A stretch of 64,000 nucleotides of DNA, from contig NZ_MIEQ01000044.1 of NCBI RefSeq assembly GCF_001968815.1, forward strand, positions 545,982-609,981, given 5' to 3'. Made by a program: the position numbers and the translations under genes. Shown here piece by piece: positions 16,952 to 25,519 of this stretch. Source of the DNA: Motiliproteus sp. MSK22-1. GTDB lineage: Bacteria > Pseudomonadota > Gammaproteobacteria > Pseudomonadales > Balneatricaceae. Every line of letters starts with the position of its first letter. Positions within the stretch are counted from its first letter, which is position 1. The notes under the pieces are model-generated. The model did not search any database and was not told where the DNA came from. It saw only the letters and a list, made by a program, of their open reading frames with translations.

Positions 16952-18079
16952 ATGCCTTCAGACATGAATTCAGCAACTCAAATGCCAGGTGACAGACGTG
17001 TAGGCATAGTCGCTCACCAAAACAGTTGCCAAACCTTTCTCCGTAAACTGCAGGGAACCCCACTGTTTACCTGCACTCTAGCATCAACCGCAACAGCACA
17101 GATACCTGGCATTTCAGCGGCTGGCGCCACTCCAGAGAAACGCCGCTATACGGCAGCACTGGATGGAGAAGCGTTGATTCATGGTCAACCAAAATCCCTG
17201 GATGATATCCCCAAGAGTCCCGAAGGACCGCCTAGTCCTGTTGTTATCAGCATTGCGGCCTTGAGGTTACAGCAAAGTTACCCTTTAATTATTGACGCGG
17301 GATGCGAGATTTTACCCAAAACCCCTGTTCTGTCACTGGCAGGACGTGCGGGGCGCTGCATAACCAGCGGTCGGGCACTGTCATATGAGGCGGAATTTAT
17401 CACAAACTGCCAACAAGCAGGCGGCCTGCTGGCCCAGCAGGCTCCATGGCTAATTCTTGCTGAATCCGTTCCTGGCGGGACGACAACAGCACTCGCTTTG
17501 CTGGAAGGTTTGGGAATCCAGGCTCGTGGAAGTGTCTCCTCCTCTTTTCCAGGCGGTAACCATCGACAAAAGGAAGCGGTTGTTGATCAAGCCCTGAAAG
17601 CAGCCACTTTAACAGGCAGTAGCCAACCGGCCCTGGAAATAGTCAGGGCCATAGGTGATCCGATGCAGCCTGCCATTGCCTTAATGGCCCTCGAGGCCAG
17701 CTTGAAAGTGCCGGTTGTCTTAGGTGGCGGAACGCAAATGGCTGCTGTTGCAGCGCTAATCCAGCGGCTGTATGAGCAGGGTCATTCAGGAAACTTAAGC
17801 AATATTGCCCTGGCGACTACCGCCTGGGTCGCTAAAGACCCATCAGCCAACCTTGCCGGAATAATAAATCAGTTACCCTTTCCAATGGCTAGCTTCTACG
17901 CAAACCTCAGTTTTGACCGCTCTTCAATACCCAACTTACAGCGCTATGAAGAAGGACTCGTTAAAGAAGGAGTAGGAGCTGGAGCCGCAGCCTTTAGCGC
18001 CTTTATCTCCGCAGGAGTTAGTCACAATCGTCTACTGGAGGAAATTGAAACAGTTACCCGAGAGCTTTGCTGCACCTAA
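16952..18079 (+). CDS. CobT-like nicotinate mononucleotide-dependent phosphoribosyltransferase (TIGR00303-like)
   Basis: A 375-residue protein resembling the archaeal/cyanobacterial type of nicotinate-nucleotide:dimethylbenzimidazole phosphoribosyltransferase and not the classical bacterial CobT. Visible features are PGISAAGATPEKRRYTAALD, PVVISIAALRLQQSYPLIID, LAESVPGGTTTALALLEGLG and the Gly-rich PVVLGGGTQMAAVAALIQRL. It would activate a lower-ligand base for cobalamin by transfer to nicotinate mononucleotide. No other cobalamin genes are nearby, so it may serve salvage, or a different base. A Shine-Dalgarno-like AGGACG precedes the ATG. Family assignment rests on the recalled motif pattern only. 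Confidence 0.75.
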   Translation: MPSDMNSATQMPGDRRVGIVAHQNSCQTFLRKLQGTPLFTCTLASTATAQIPGISAAGATPEKRRYTAALDGEALIHGQPKSLDDIPKSPEGPPSPVVISIAALRLQQSYPLIIDAGCEILPKTPVLSLAGRAGRCITSGRALSYEAEFITNCQQAGGLLAQQAPWLILAESVPGGTTTALALLEGLGIQARGSVSSSFPGGNHRQKEAVVDQALKAATLTGSSQPALEIVRAIGDPMQPAIALMALEASLKVPVVLGGGTQMAAVAALIQRLYEQGHSGNLSNIALATTAWVAKDPSANLAGIINQLPFPMASFYANLSFDRSSIPNLQRYEEGLVKEGVGAGAAAFSAFISAGVSHNRLLEEIETVTRELCCT

Positions 18080-18109
18080 GCACAGGCTTTGATCTGCCAG
18101 TAACCGTCG

Positions 18110-18391
18110 CTAGGAAATTTTTATCCGGACTATATTCATCACTTCCATTTCAAACCCGGCAACGGTTTCAGATGAAGGGTAATAGGTTAAATTGACTCGT
18201 TGACCTTTCAGGTTTTTGTATCGTTGTTTACGACGGTATTTAAAGGGTACATCGCAACCTTCAATCATCAGGGTATTAATAAACCAGTCATCGGCTTCTC
18301 TCTGCACGTGGGAGTTCACCCGAAGACCGTCAGATTGTACCAACTCCCTATGTTTTTTGAGTAATTTATCCGGATTGGATTTCATCTCCAC
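18110..18391 (-). CDS. Conserved hypothetical small protein
   Basis: A 93-residue soluble, basic protein without membrane helix or signal. A helical N-terminus (KSNPDKLLKKHRELVQSDGL) precedes a beta-rich segment with DDWFINTLMIEGCDVPFKYR and RKQRYKNLKGQRVNLTYYP. The alternation of aromatic and charged residues looks like a real fold and codon use matches the neighbours, but I do not recognise a named family. It sits alone, tail to tail with the CobT-like gene. Function is unknown. Confidence 0.6.
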   Translation of the reverse strand: MEMKSNPDKLLKKHRELVQSDGLRVNSHVQREADDWFINTLMIEGCDVPFKYRRKQRYKNLKGQRVNLTYYPSSETVAGFEMEVMNIVRIKIS

Positions 18392-18557
18392 CTTCTTTTG
18401 TCATTGTGCGAGATCAGGCTCTGTACTGCCCAGTGTTGCTGGAAAGCGTACTGCTGTTAGTTCCACTATTAGAACACAATAGCAACTCAGATCAGAATCA
18501 AGTATCAATCGACCATCCATAACACTTCATGACAGCCCGGGTATAAGTGCCTGATAT

Positions 18558-19181
18558 TTACAGCGCCCCCAGACTAATCAAATCATTAGTCGTCAACGCC
18601 GCTTGTGTTCGATTGCTGAATCCGGCTTTTTTACAGGCACTGGACAGATGCACTTTGACCGTGTTCAGACACAAACTCATACGCTCAGCTATAGCGCGAT
18701 TACTAAGGCCCTGCTGCAAGTGAAACAACACCACCCGCTCACTGTTGGTCAGGTCATAAAGATCTGGTAGAAAACGCCCGGTTAGCTGGGAATCCTGTAA
18801 AGAGCTGATACCGGTTATGCATCCAGAAGGTGCAATAATCTCTGCCAGATACTTTTCTGCAACAGCACAGTGCACAGACACCGGTAAACAAAGATCAACT
18901 TTATTACCCGCTAGCAGACAACGATGCCTTTTACCGAAGACCTGGCTGAATACCACGACCTGTCCGCCAGATTGACGAGGCTCCCGGAGTAAGCGTTCTA
19001 TTAAACAATTGTCACCAGGCTCAACACTGATAATCAACAGATCATAAGCCATTGGTATATCTGGACTACAAGAATCTAATGAACTCTGTTCAAAGATCTT
19101 CTGCATATTCTGTTTTCTAAGTAAATCCGCAATAGCCAGGCGGAATAACGGGTGTTCAGCAACTATAAGGGCATTTTTCAT
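18558..19181 (-). CDS. LuxR/NarL-family regulator with degenerate receiver domain
   Basis: A 207-residue transcription factor. The C-terminal HTH (about 143-200) is standard: LTNSERVVLFHLQQGLSNRA, then IAERMSLCLNTVKVHLSSAC. The N-terminal 120 residues follow the receiver fold (ALIVAEHPLFRLAIADLLRK) but the acidic pocket is Glu-His and not Asp-Asp. The strand-3 position expected for the phospho-acceptor Asp reads LLIISVEPGD, with Ser in its place. It is therefore probably not phosphorylated and may respond to another cue, or act as an orphan output. No sensor kinase is adjacent. The target is unknown. Confidence 0.85.
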   Translation of the reverse strand: MKNALIVAEHPLFRLAIADLLRKQNMQKIFEQSSLDSCSPDIPMAYDLLIISVEPGDNCLIERLLREPRQSGGQVVVFSQVFGKRHRCLLAGNKVDLCLPVSVHCAVAEKYLAEIIAPSGCITGISSLQDSQLTGRFLPDLYDLTNSERVVLFHLQQGLSNRAIAERMSLCLNTVKVHLSSACKKAGFSNRTQAALTTNDLISLGAL

Positions 19182-19461
19182 TGCAAAGATCTAAGCTCCA
19201 GATTTACTGACGGATATAGCATTCAGAGGATGGGATCAGAACAGAGTTACCAGCTCTGCTGTGTCCCCCTCTATGCAATCCTCTTAGGCAATAATAATGC
19301 CATGTACTGAGCACTGACAAAGCCCCGCTTTGGTGACACGCAATTATTCCAGAAGGAGAGCCAAGGTTGGTGAAATAACCCAGCCCATCAACAGCCTCCG
19401 GGGTACTCACGCATGATCACATTTGACATTGAAGCGACCTACAGACAACTTGCCTAAAAGA

Positions 19462-20241
19462 TTACAGTGTTCCTGGAAACGCTCCTCCATCCAACAGAAT
19501 ATTCTGACCATTAAGAAAACCTGCTTTGTCACTGCATAAAAATGCACAGGTAGCTCCAAACTCTTCAGGATCACCAAAACGCTGAGCAGGATTTCCCAGG
19601 CGGCGTTGTTCACGAACCTGCTCGATGGTCTGGCCCGTTTTATCAGCAGCCCCTTGAAAGGTGACCTTAAGCCGATCAGTATCAAAAGGCCCTGGCAGCA
19701 AACCGTTAATGGTGACATTAGAAGCAACGGTTTCACGCGCTAACCCCGCAACAAACCCTGTCAATCCGGTTCGGGCCCCATTAGATAGACCGAGCACTGC
19801 AATAGGAGCTTTCACTGCAGCTGAAGTAATATTAATAATGCGGCCAAATTTTCTTTCCATCATCCCATCTACCACAGCCTTAATAAGGAAAATCGGCGTC
19901 AACATATTCGCATTCAAAGCTTTGTTCCAGGCTTCTTCCTCCCAGTCTCGAAAGTCCCCCGGAGGTGGGCCTCCCGCGTTATTAACCAGAATATCCGGAG
20001 CCGGGCAGGCTTTCAGCACAGCATTACGCCCCTCTTCAGTGGTTATATCACAGGCGACTGAAACAACGTCTACCCCCGTCTCTCGGCGTATCTCTTCTGC
20101 GGTCGCTTCAAGCGGCCCTGCTGTGCGAGCATTGATTACCAGGTCAACGCCTTCCCGAGCCAAAGCAAACGCGCAGGCCCGTCCCAGCCCTTTGGAAGCA
20201 GCACAAACAATAGCTTTGCGGCCTTTAATAGCAAGATCCAT
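19462..20241 (-). CDS. SDR family oxidoreductase (FabG-like, atypical active site)
   Basis: A 259-residue Rossmann-fold protein. NAD(P) binding is seen in IVCAASKGLGRACAFALARE, the NNAG motif in NNAGGPPPGDF, and the catalytic Ser region in INITSAAVKAPIAVLGLSNG. The usual YxxxK is absent: the aligned segment is GLSNGARTGLTGFVAGLAR, with Ser/Asn and Arg. This matches, from memory, an SDR subfamily that carries the same LSNGAR segment, so it is likely a family trait and not a mutation. The C-terminus is GFLNGQNILLDGGAFPGTL. It follows the L-2-hydroxyglutarate oxidase gene by 20 bp and probably belongs to the same operon. Substrate is unknown. Confidence 0.8.
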   Translation of the reverse strand: MDLAIKGRKAIVCAASKGLGRACAFALAREGVDLVINARTAGPLEATAEEIRRETGVDVVSVACDITTEEGRNAVLKACPAPDILVNNAGGPPPGDFRDWEEEAWNKALNANMLTPIFLIKAVVDGMMERKFGRIINITSAAVKAPIAVLGLSNGARTGLTGFVAGLARETVASNVTINGLLPGPFDTDRLKVTFQGAADKTGQTIEQVREQRRLGNPAQRFGDPEEFGATCAFLCSDKAGFLNGQNILLDGGAFPGTL

Positions 20242-20261
20242 AAACCCTCCAGATAGCTAAT

Positions 20262-21476
20262 TTATTCCGAATCGTGATCCTGTCGAGAAACAATTTTTTC
20301 GACGATGTAATTTCCAATGGGAATCGCTGAGGTTGCCGCTGGAGATGGGGCATTGCATACATGCAGCGATCGTGGACTTTCTGCAAAAAGAAAATCATGC
20401 ACCAAAGAGCCATCTTTTAGCACCGCTTGAGCTCGGATCCCGGCAGGGTATGGCTGAAGATCTGCTAATTTGATCTGGGGACAATATTTTTGTACCAGCT
20501 TCAAATAGCCTGGCTTCCACCAGGAATTTTTGGTTTCTATCAATCCGGTTCTCAAATGGGTTTTCAGGACCTTCCAGAAACCTGAAAATGAAACCATGTC
20601 GAGAACGTCACGAATGCTGAAGTTAATACGTCCATATCCCTCTCGCTTCCACCCCTGAACAGCATTAGGCCCAACAGTGACCGAGCCATCAATCATTCGT
20701 GTCAGGTGAACCCCCAAAAACGGGAGTTCCGGATCAGGTATAGGATAAATCAAGTGCTTAACGATCTTGTTTTTGTCCGCCGGAAGACGGTAGTACTCTC
20801 CACGAAAAGGGATAATCTGGAAATCCGTCTCTATCCCTAACATTCGAGTAATACGATCAGCCATCAGACCGGAACAACTAATCAGAAAGCGGCTGTGAAA
20901 AGCCCCCTTAGTAGTTTCCAATTGGACTCCGTCGTCCTGTTCTGTTGCGGATTTAACTTCAGTATTAAGAAAGGTCTTACCACCCAGCTGCCTGAAACAC
21001 TCAGCCATCTGAATACATACCTGTTGGTAATTTACGATGCCGGTGGTGTGCACCAAAATGGCCCCCAACCCCTGAATATTCGGCTCTCGTTCTGCCAGCT
21101 GCTGCTGGTCCAAAAGCGTGACATCCAATTGATTGTCGTGACACCGTTTATAAAGCGCTTCCATGCGCTCCAATTCTCTGGGAGTGGTTGCTACCAACAA
21201 TTTTCCACATTGTTCATAGGGAATTTGGTGCTGCTGACAAAATTCAATTGTGGCATCAACCCCTTGCCGGCAGAACTGAGCTTTAAGGCTACCGGGTTCA
21301 TAATACACCCCCGCATGAATCACACCGCTGTTGTGACCGGTCTGATGCTGGGCAAACTCCGCCTCCTTCTCCAATAACCCTATATTCTTCTCCGGATATC
21401 GTTGCTGCAACTGCCAGGCAGTAGACAATCCAACAATGCCACCCCCAATGATCAGATAATCGTATGTGGTTGTCAT
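20262..21476 (-). CDS. lhgO: L-2-hydroxyglutarate oxidase/dehydrogenase
   Basis: An FAD-dependent enzyme that oxidises L-2-hydroxyglutarate to 2-oxoglutarate and passes electrons to the membrane quinone pool in E. coli. The 404 residues compare with 422 in E. coli. The N-terminal dinucleotide fold is YLIIGGGIVGLSTAWQLQQR. The family signature HNSGVIHAGVYYEPGSLKA is intact, and the C-terminal GIRAQAVLKDGSLVHDFLF and NAPSPAATSAIPIG are typical. The gene sits 64 bp after a TAXI-type TRAP permease and before an SDR, with glutaryl-CoA dehydrogenase and a CoA-transferase upstream, which points to glutarate/2-hydroxyglutarate use. The start codon lies in a 17-bp tandem duplication. Confidence 0.93.
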   Translation of the reverse strand: MTTTYDYLIIGGGIVGLSTAWQLQQRYPEKNIGLLEKEAEFAQHQTGHNSGVIHAGVYYEPGSLKAQFCRQGVDATIEFCQQHQIPYEQCGKLLVATTPRELERMEALYKRCHDNQLDVTLLDQQQLAEREPNIQGLGAILVHTTGIVNYQQVCIQMAECFRQLGGKTFLNTEVKSATEQDDGVQLETTKGAFHSRFLISCSGLMADRITRMLGIETDFQIIPFRGEYYRLPADKNKIVKHLIYPIPDPELPFLGVHLTRMIDGSVTVGPNAVQGWKREGYGRINFSIRDVLDMVSFSGFWKVLKTHLRTGLIETKNSWWKPGYLKLVQKYCPQIKLADLQPYPAGIRAQAVLKDGSLVHDFLFAESPRSLHVCNAPSPAATSAIPIGNYIVEKIVSRQDHDSE

Positions 21477-21507
21477 AGATAAAGATCTTTCATAGATAAA
21501 TGTCTTT
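21474..21507 (-). repeat. 17-bp tandem duplication spanning the lhgO start
   Basis: CATAGATAAAGATCTTT (21474-21490) and CATAGATAAATGTCTTT (21491-21507) differ at two positions. Each carries an ATG on the minus strand. The upstream ATG opens a six-codon frame (MKDLYL) whose stop overlaps the lhgO ATG as ATGA. Confidence 0.75.
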
Positions 21508-21540
21508 TATAGCTGATCAGCCCTGGATACCGATTAATAA

Positions 21541-23679
21541 TCAGACTGTCTCCGGCGCTTCGAGCGAACTCTCTTGAGCACGACGACTGTACCAGAACAG
21601 CCCAATAAACATGAACGACGCCAATATGTTCAACACCAATAGCTCATGTGGCCAGAGTAAGATAACCCCCAGTACCAACGCCACTGCGCGGGAAATCAAA
21701 TTCAGTTTTGATTCCAGAAATCCTTCTATGGCCGCAGCCAGGGCATATATGCCAAATAAAGAGAAGGTAAAGATGCCAAGTATTTCAATAACAGTCCCAC
21801 CGATAAACTGGGTATAGGCAAATAGCAGCGGTACGATATAAAGCCCTTTGGCAACCTTCCAGGCAGTAAAACCTGTAGCCATCGGAGGAGTCTTGGCAAT
21901 CGCCGCTGCTGCAAAGGCAGTCAGGCAAACCGGAGGCGTTACATTACTGTCTTGAGACAGCCAGAAAATAATCATATGGGCCGACAGCAACGCCATGGCC
22001 AGAACTCTGGGATCAAGCGCCATTTCCATCAGAGTACCTTTGAAGTCACCGGGGACCATAGCCAGTAAGGCCGTCGCATCAGCACGGGCCATGGGTTCAG
22101 CCAGTGCCACCGCCTGGCTTGGGTCTGCCAGCAGGAATATAGATTTCGCCGCTTCTGGAAGGCTCCCATCCACCATCATCTGAAGCAAATGGCTCTCACT
22201 AATCAATCCATACAGTGCCGGTGCAGAGAGTGTACCGAGAACAATATAAGAAGCAGTAACCGGTAATCCCATACCCAGTACCAGAGATGCGATGGCAACC
22301 AGAAGCAAGGTAATTAACAAACTGCCACCCGCCCAGTCATTAATCATCAAAGAGAAAGTATTACCGATGCCGGTGGTGGAAATGACATTAACGATAAGAC
22401 CGATAGACACCAGCAGTACTGCGGTGTTGGCCATATTCCTGGAACCCTGGGACAGAGCATCCAGAATATCCTTGGCCTTCATCGGTTTTGAAGATAACCA
22501 TGAAGCCAGCACAACCGAAACGATGCTGATGCCTGCGGCATAGGTGGGTGTAAACCCATAAATTAATAAACCAACCAACACTGCTAAGGGGAGCAGGTAA
22601 TGCCAGCCACCCTTAAGTACTTCTCCAATGGGCGGTGTGTTCAGTTCGATAGAGCCCGCATGACTGCGCTTAGCTTCAATGCGAACAAAGAAACCTACGG
22701 ATAAAAAGTACAGTAATGCCGGTAACGCGGCATAGGCGATAATTTCCAGGTAAGGGATCTGGGTATAAGAAGCCATGATAAAGGCACCGGCCCCCATCAC
22801 CGGAGGCATCAATTGCCCCCCCGTAGAAGCAGCCGCTTCAACACCTGCTGCGAAAGAGGCGGGGAATCCCGCTTTACGCATCAATGGAATGGTGATAACC
22901 CCTGTAGATACCGTATTGGCCACAGAAGAACCGGAGACTGAACCCATTAAACCGGAGCCTAATACAGCCACAAAACCCGGCCCGCCAACAAAGCGTCCGG
23001 CAGCACACCGGGACAGTTCGATTATAAAGTCCCCGGCACCCGACTTAACCAGGAAGGCGCCAAAAAGGATAAACATAAAAACAAATGTCCAGGAAATTCG
23101 CGCAATTGAACCGAACATCCCCTCGCCGCTAAAATAGCTCCTGAATAAGACGGTTTCCAAACTCAATCCTGGGAAATTAAAAACGCCTCCCAGATACTTA
23201 CCCCACCAGAACACATAGGTCAGAGCCACCACTATCAGAAGTGGGATAAACCAGCCTGTGGTACGACGAGTCAACTCCAGCGCCACAACAATAGCCAGAC
23301 AGGCGGCGATCCAATCGCTGCTATTGAAATGCACCCCCCGATCATACAATGAGCTTTCAAAGAGGATCAGATAGGCAGCACATCCTATAGCTATCAAACC
23401 GATAACCAGATCAATACCCAGTACCCAACGGCTGCGCGCAGCCCCCTTCTTCATCGGAATAGTTAAAGCACATATCAGTGCGAAACCACCGAAGTGAATG
23501 GCAGAGACCCAGAGTTCGGACATAGTCCCGATAGTATTGAAATACACATGAGCCAGGGCAAAACCAACACCTAACCAGTAAACAAACTTCCCCGAAAAAC
23601 TGCTTTCACTGCGAGTGGCCAACTCAAAGCTGTCGAGTTTTTTCCGAGTTTCATCATCGATTATATTAGTGGCCGACAT
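21541..23679 (-). CDS. TRAP transporter permease, fused DctQM (TAXI type)
   Basis: A 712-residue membrane protein combining the small (4-helix) and large (about 12-helix) TRAP permease domains in one chain, as is usual for TAXI-type systems. The N-terminal cytoplasmic 30 residues precede the DctQ-like part (about 30-120). The DctM-like part includes GSGLMGSVSGSSVANTVSTG, GVEAAASTGGQLMPPVMGAG and GMGLPVTASYIVLGTLSAPA. These motifs bind substrate/Na+ in the family. TRAP transporters import organic acids using a sodium gradient. Its partner binding protein lies 264 bp upstream. Linkage to lhgO, gcdH and a CoA-transferase suggests a C5 dicarboxylate or hydroxy-dicarboxylate substrate (inference). 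Confidence 0.92.
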   Translation of the reverse strand: MSATNIIDDETRKKLDSFELATRSESSFSGKFVYWLGVGFALAHVYFNTIGTMSELWVSAIHFGGFALICALTIPMKKGAARSRWVLGIDLVIGLIAIGCAAYLILFESSLYDRGVHFNSSDWIAACLAIVVALELTRRTTGWFIPLLIVVALTYVFWWGKYLGGVFNFPGLSLETVLFRSYFSGEGMFGSIARISWTFVFMFILFGAFLVKSGAGDFIIELSRCAAGRFVGGPGFVAVLGSGLMGSVSGSSVANTVSTGVITIPLMRKAGFPASFAAGVEAAASTGGQLMPPVMGAGAFIMASYTQIPYLEIIAYAALPALLYFLSVGFFVRIEAKRSHAGSIELNTPPIGEVLKGGWHYLLPLAVLVGLLIYGFTPTYAAGISIVSVVLASWLSSKPMKAKDILDALSQGSRNMANTAVLLVSIGLIVNVISTTGIGNTFSLMINDWAGGSLLITLLLVAIASLVLGMGLPVTASYIVLGTLSAPALYGLISESHLLQMMVDGSLPEAAKSIFLLADPSQAVALAEPMARADATALLAMVPGDFKGTLMEMALDPRVLAMALLSAHMIIFWLSQDSNVTPPVCLTAFAAAAIAKTPPMATGFTAWKVAKGLYIVPLLFAYTQFIGGTVIEILGIFTFSLFGIYALAAAIEGFLESKLNLISRAVALVLGVILLWPHELLVLNILASFMFIGLFWYSRRAQESSLEAPETV

Positions 23680-23943
23680 ATCGTAACCTCTTATGACACT
23701 TCAACAGGATGAGCATTTCGTACCTTGGCAGTACATCATCGTCTCTAATCATGCTTGTAATCAGTGGGAATTTATAAACATTGACTGAAAATCAGCGCTG
23801 ATAGCCGGTACGGAAGCCCTGCCAATAGCAGCATTACAACAAGAGAGATCTTCAGAATACCGCTTTGCCCTCCCTGGCTTTTCCAGACCAGCCGCCTGTG
23901 CCTGCGGCTATTCGATAAATGTATCCCGTAAAACAAATGACCT

Positions 23944-24975
23944 TTACTCGGCAATTAGATGCTCAGGAATGACATGTCCCATTTCGCGGTAATACTTTGC
24001 GGCACCAGGATGAAGAGGCACGGGTAAACCGTCAATCGCTTTTCCAATCGACATCGCCTTGGTTGCTTTGTGTATACCGTTGAGGAATGCCAGATTCTCG
24101 TAGATAGTCTTGGTGATCATGTAGACATCATCTTCAGACAGATCATCTCGGACAGCCAGAAAGTTAGGTTGAGCAATAGTATTGATGTCTTTTGTCTGCC
24201 CTGGGTAAGTGTTGGCAGGGATGACATAGCGGGTCCAAAGGTTATAGCCGTTGTTGGCCTTCTTCATCTGCTCATCAGTAAAATCCAACACTCTTATGCC
24301 ATCACCCAGCGCAGCAAAGGCTCGAGTAACAGCACTGACAGGAACACCGGCAGGAGTGTTCATCCCTTCAATAGCACCGTTCTGTAGAGAATCAGCACTG
24401 GGACCATAACCCATATAGGCCAAATCAAAAGACTCAGGATCAACACCCAGACCATTCATAATTTGACGGCCCGACCCCTCAGTTCCGGAGTTGCGCTTGC
24501 CGATAGAGAATTTCTTGCCATTCATCGCCTGAAGATCATCAACAGTGCCGGTTTTAGCGTGCTTACTACGTACCGCAATGTGCTCAACGTTTTGCCACAG
24601 CATGGTGACAGAGCGAAGCTGCTTTTGCGGACCGCTATTTTTCACTTTACCTTCGCCATTCCACGCCCAGGCACCGTAGAGTCCCTGCATAATGGCAAAC
24701 TGTGCCTCATTTTCCCGCAGCAACTTGACGTTTTCACCCGATCCTGCAGAACTGATGGCTGACATGGAAATCTTGTGCTTGGGTTCCAGTTTAATTTTGG
24801 ATAATGTTGCCAGGGCCACGCCGACAGGATAGTAAGTACCACCCGTGGATGCAGTGGCCAGAATATAGGATTTGGCTTCAGCCGCCTTCAGGTTGACAGA
24901 CGCCATGCCAAGCGTCGCTCCTAAAGTAACAGCCAGGGTCAGGCCTTTGACAAATCTGCGCTTGCTTGTATGCAT
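23944..24975 (-). CDS. TAXI family TRAP transporter solute-binding protein
   Basis: A 343-residue periplasmic receptor. The signal peptide is about residues 1-32 (RRFVKGLTLAVTLGATLGMA). The mature protein begins around AEAKSYILATASTGGTYYPV, whose TGGTYYPVG is the hallmark of the TAXI (TRAP-associated extracytoplasmic immunogenic) family. The core also has AIMQGLYGAWAWNGEG, GKKFSIGKRNSGTEGSGRQI and HPGAAKYYREMGHVIPEH. Its partner permease follows on the same strand. Candidate operator palindromes lie in the 544 bp upstream. Known TAXI ligands include glutamate, glutamine and 2-oxoglutarate, which fits the surrounding glutarate genes. Confidence 0.92.
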   Translation of the reverse strand: MHTSKRRFVKGLTLAVTLGATLGMASVNLKAAEAKSYILATASTGGTYYPVGVALATLSKIKLEPKHKISMSAISSAGSGENVKLLRENEAQFAIMQGLYGAWAWNGEGKVKNSGPQKQLRSVTMLWQNVEHIAVRSKHAKTGTVDDLQAMNGKKFSIGKRNSGTEGSGRQIMNGLGVDPESFDLAYMGYGPSADSLQNGAIEGMNTPAGVPVSAVTRAFAALGDGIRVLDFTDEQMKKANNGYNLWTRYVIPANTYPGQTKDINTIAQPNFLAVRDDLSEDDVYMITKTIYENLAFLNGIHKATKAMSIGKAIDGLPVPLHPGAAKYYREMGHVIPEHLIAE

Positions 24976-25038
24976 CGGGTTTTTCCTCAGTTCAGTTGTT
25001 TTTATTAGGTAATCACTGAATATGTCCAGCAGCTTCTA

Positions 25039-25054
25039 TCACTGGATTCAGTGA
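25039..25054. promoter_or_regulatory. Candidate operator dyad before the TAXI gene
   Basis: A perfect 6-bp dyad TCACTG/CAGTGA with a 4-bp spacer, plus a repeated half-site TCACTGAAT at 25013-25021 about 26 bp away. It lies 64-79 bp upstream of the TAXI start, where a regulator would act. Confidence 0.4.
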
Positions 25055-25369
25055 CGCCTTTAGTGTTGTGGTTTCTTACACCTCAAGGCATTACAAGACT
25101 CGCGCCAACATAGAAAATATACTCTAATCCATTGATTAAAAAGTATTTAAAAAACAAAAGAAGGTGTGTAAACGAAGCAACAAGCAAATTATTGCTTATC
25201 TAAACCCCGTCAGATCGGCAATTTTTTGCTCATTCAGGAGTGTTTTTTGGAAATTGTTACCATGCTTCCCAGTTTTATCAACAACGGGCATGAACTCCTG
25301 GCGAATAACAGCCAAGCTCATTAGATTAAGCAGGAATAAAAAGAAAGACTCGTGAAATGATAGCCAGGA

Positions 25370-25387
25370 TAGGCAATATCTTGCCTA
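25370..25387. promoter_or_regulatory. Dyad TAGGCAA-TATC-TTGCCTA
   Basis: A perfect 7-bp dyad with a 4-bp loop, in the gap between the CoA-transferase gene end and the TAXI gene. No U-run follows on either strand, so an operator is as likely as a weak terminator for the CoA-transferase operon. Confidence 0.35.
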
Positions 25388-25519
25388 AAATTCAAAAACA
25401 GGAGGATGCACCCGGTAAGGGACTCAATAACAGAATTCAAACTGACGATGGGGAAACAATCTCAAAACCCGGTGATCATTGCCTGTCTCAACCGATCGGA
25501 AAACCAGGAAGGATGAGTC

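Larger units (their letters stand above)
24976..25519. other. 544-bp gap upstream of the TAXI gene, with two candidate operators
   Basis: No convincing gene. It holds the presumed promoter of the TAXI/TRAP/lhgO unit. TCACTG-GATT-CAGTGA lies at 25039-25054, with a further half-site TCACTGAAT at 25013-25021, close to the start codon at 24975. A separate TAGGCAA-TATC-TTGCCTA dyad lies at 25370-25387. A 63-codon plus-strand frame at 25164-25355 looks spurious. Confidence 0.5.

Noticed and set aside
23772..23954. 60-codon minus-strand frame with one hydrophobic segment between TAXI and TRAP genes
   Set aside because: It begins inside the TAXI gene, has no convincing ribosome-binding site and matches no known TRAP accessory protein. 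The 264-bp gap otherwise shows nothing clear.
25164..25355. 63-codon plus-strand frame
   Set aside because: Low-complexity, no ribosome-binding site, lies in a regulatory gap and points against the surrounding genes.
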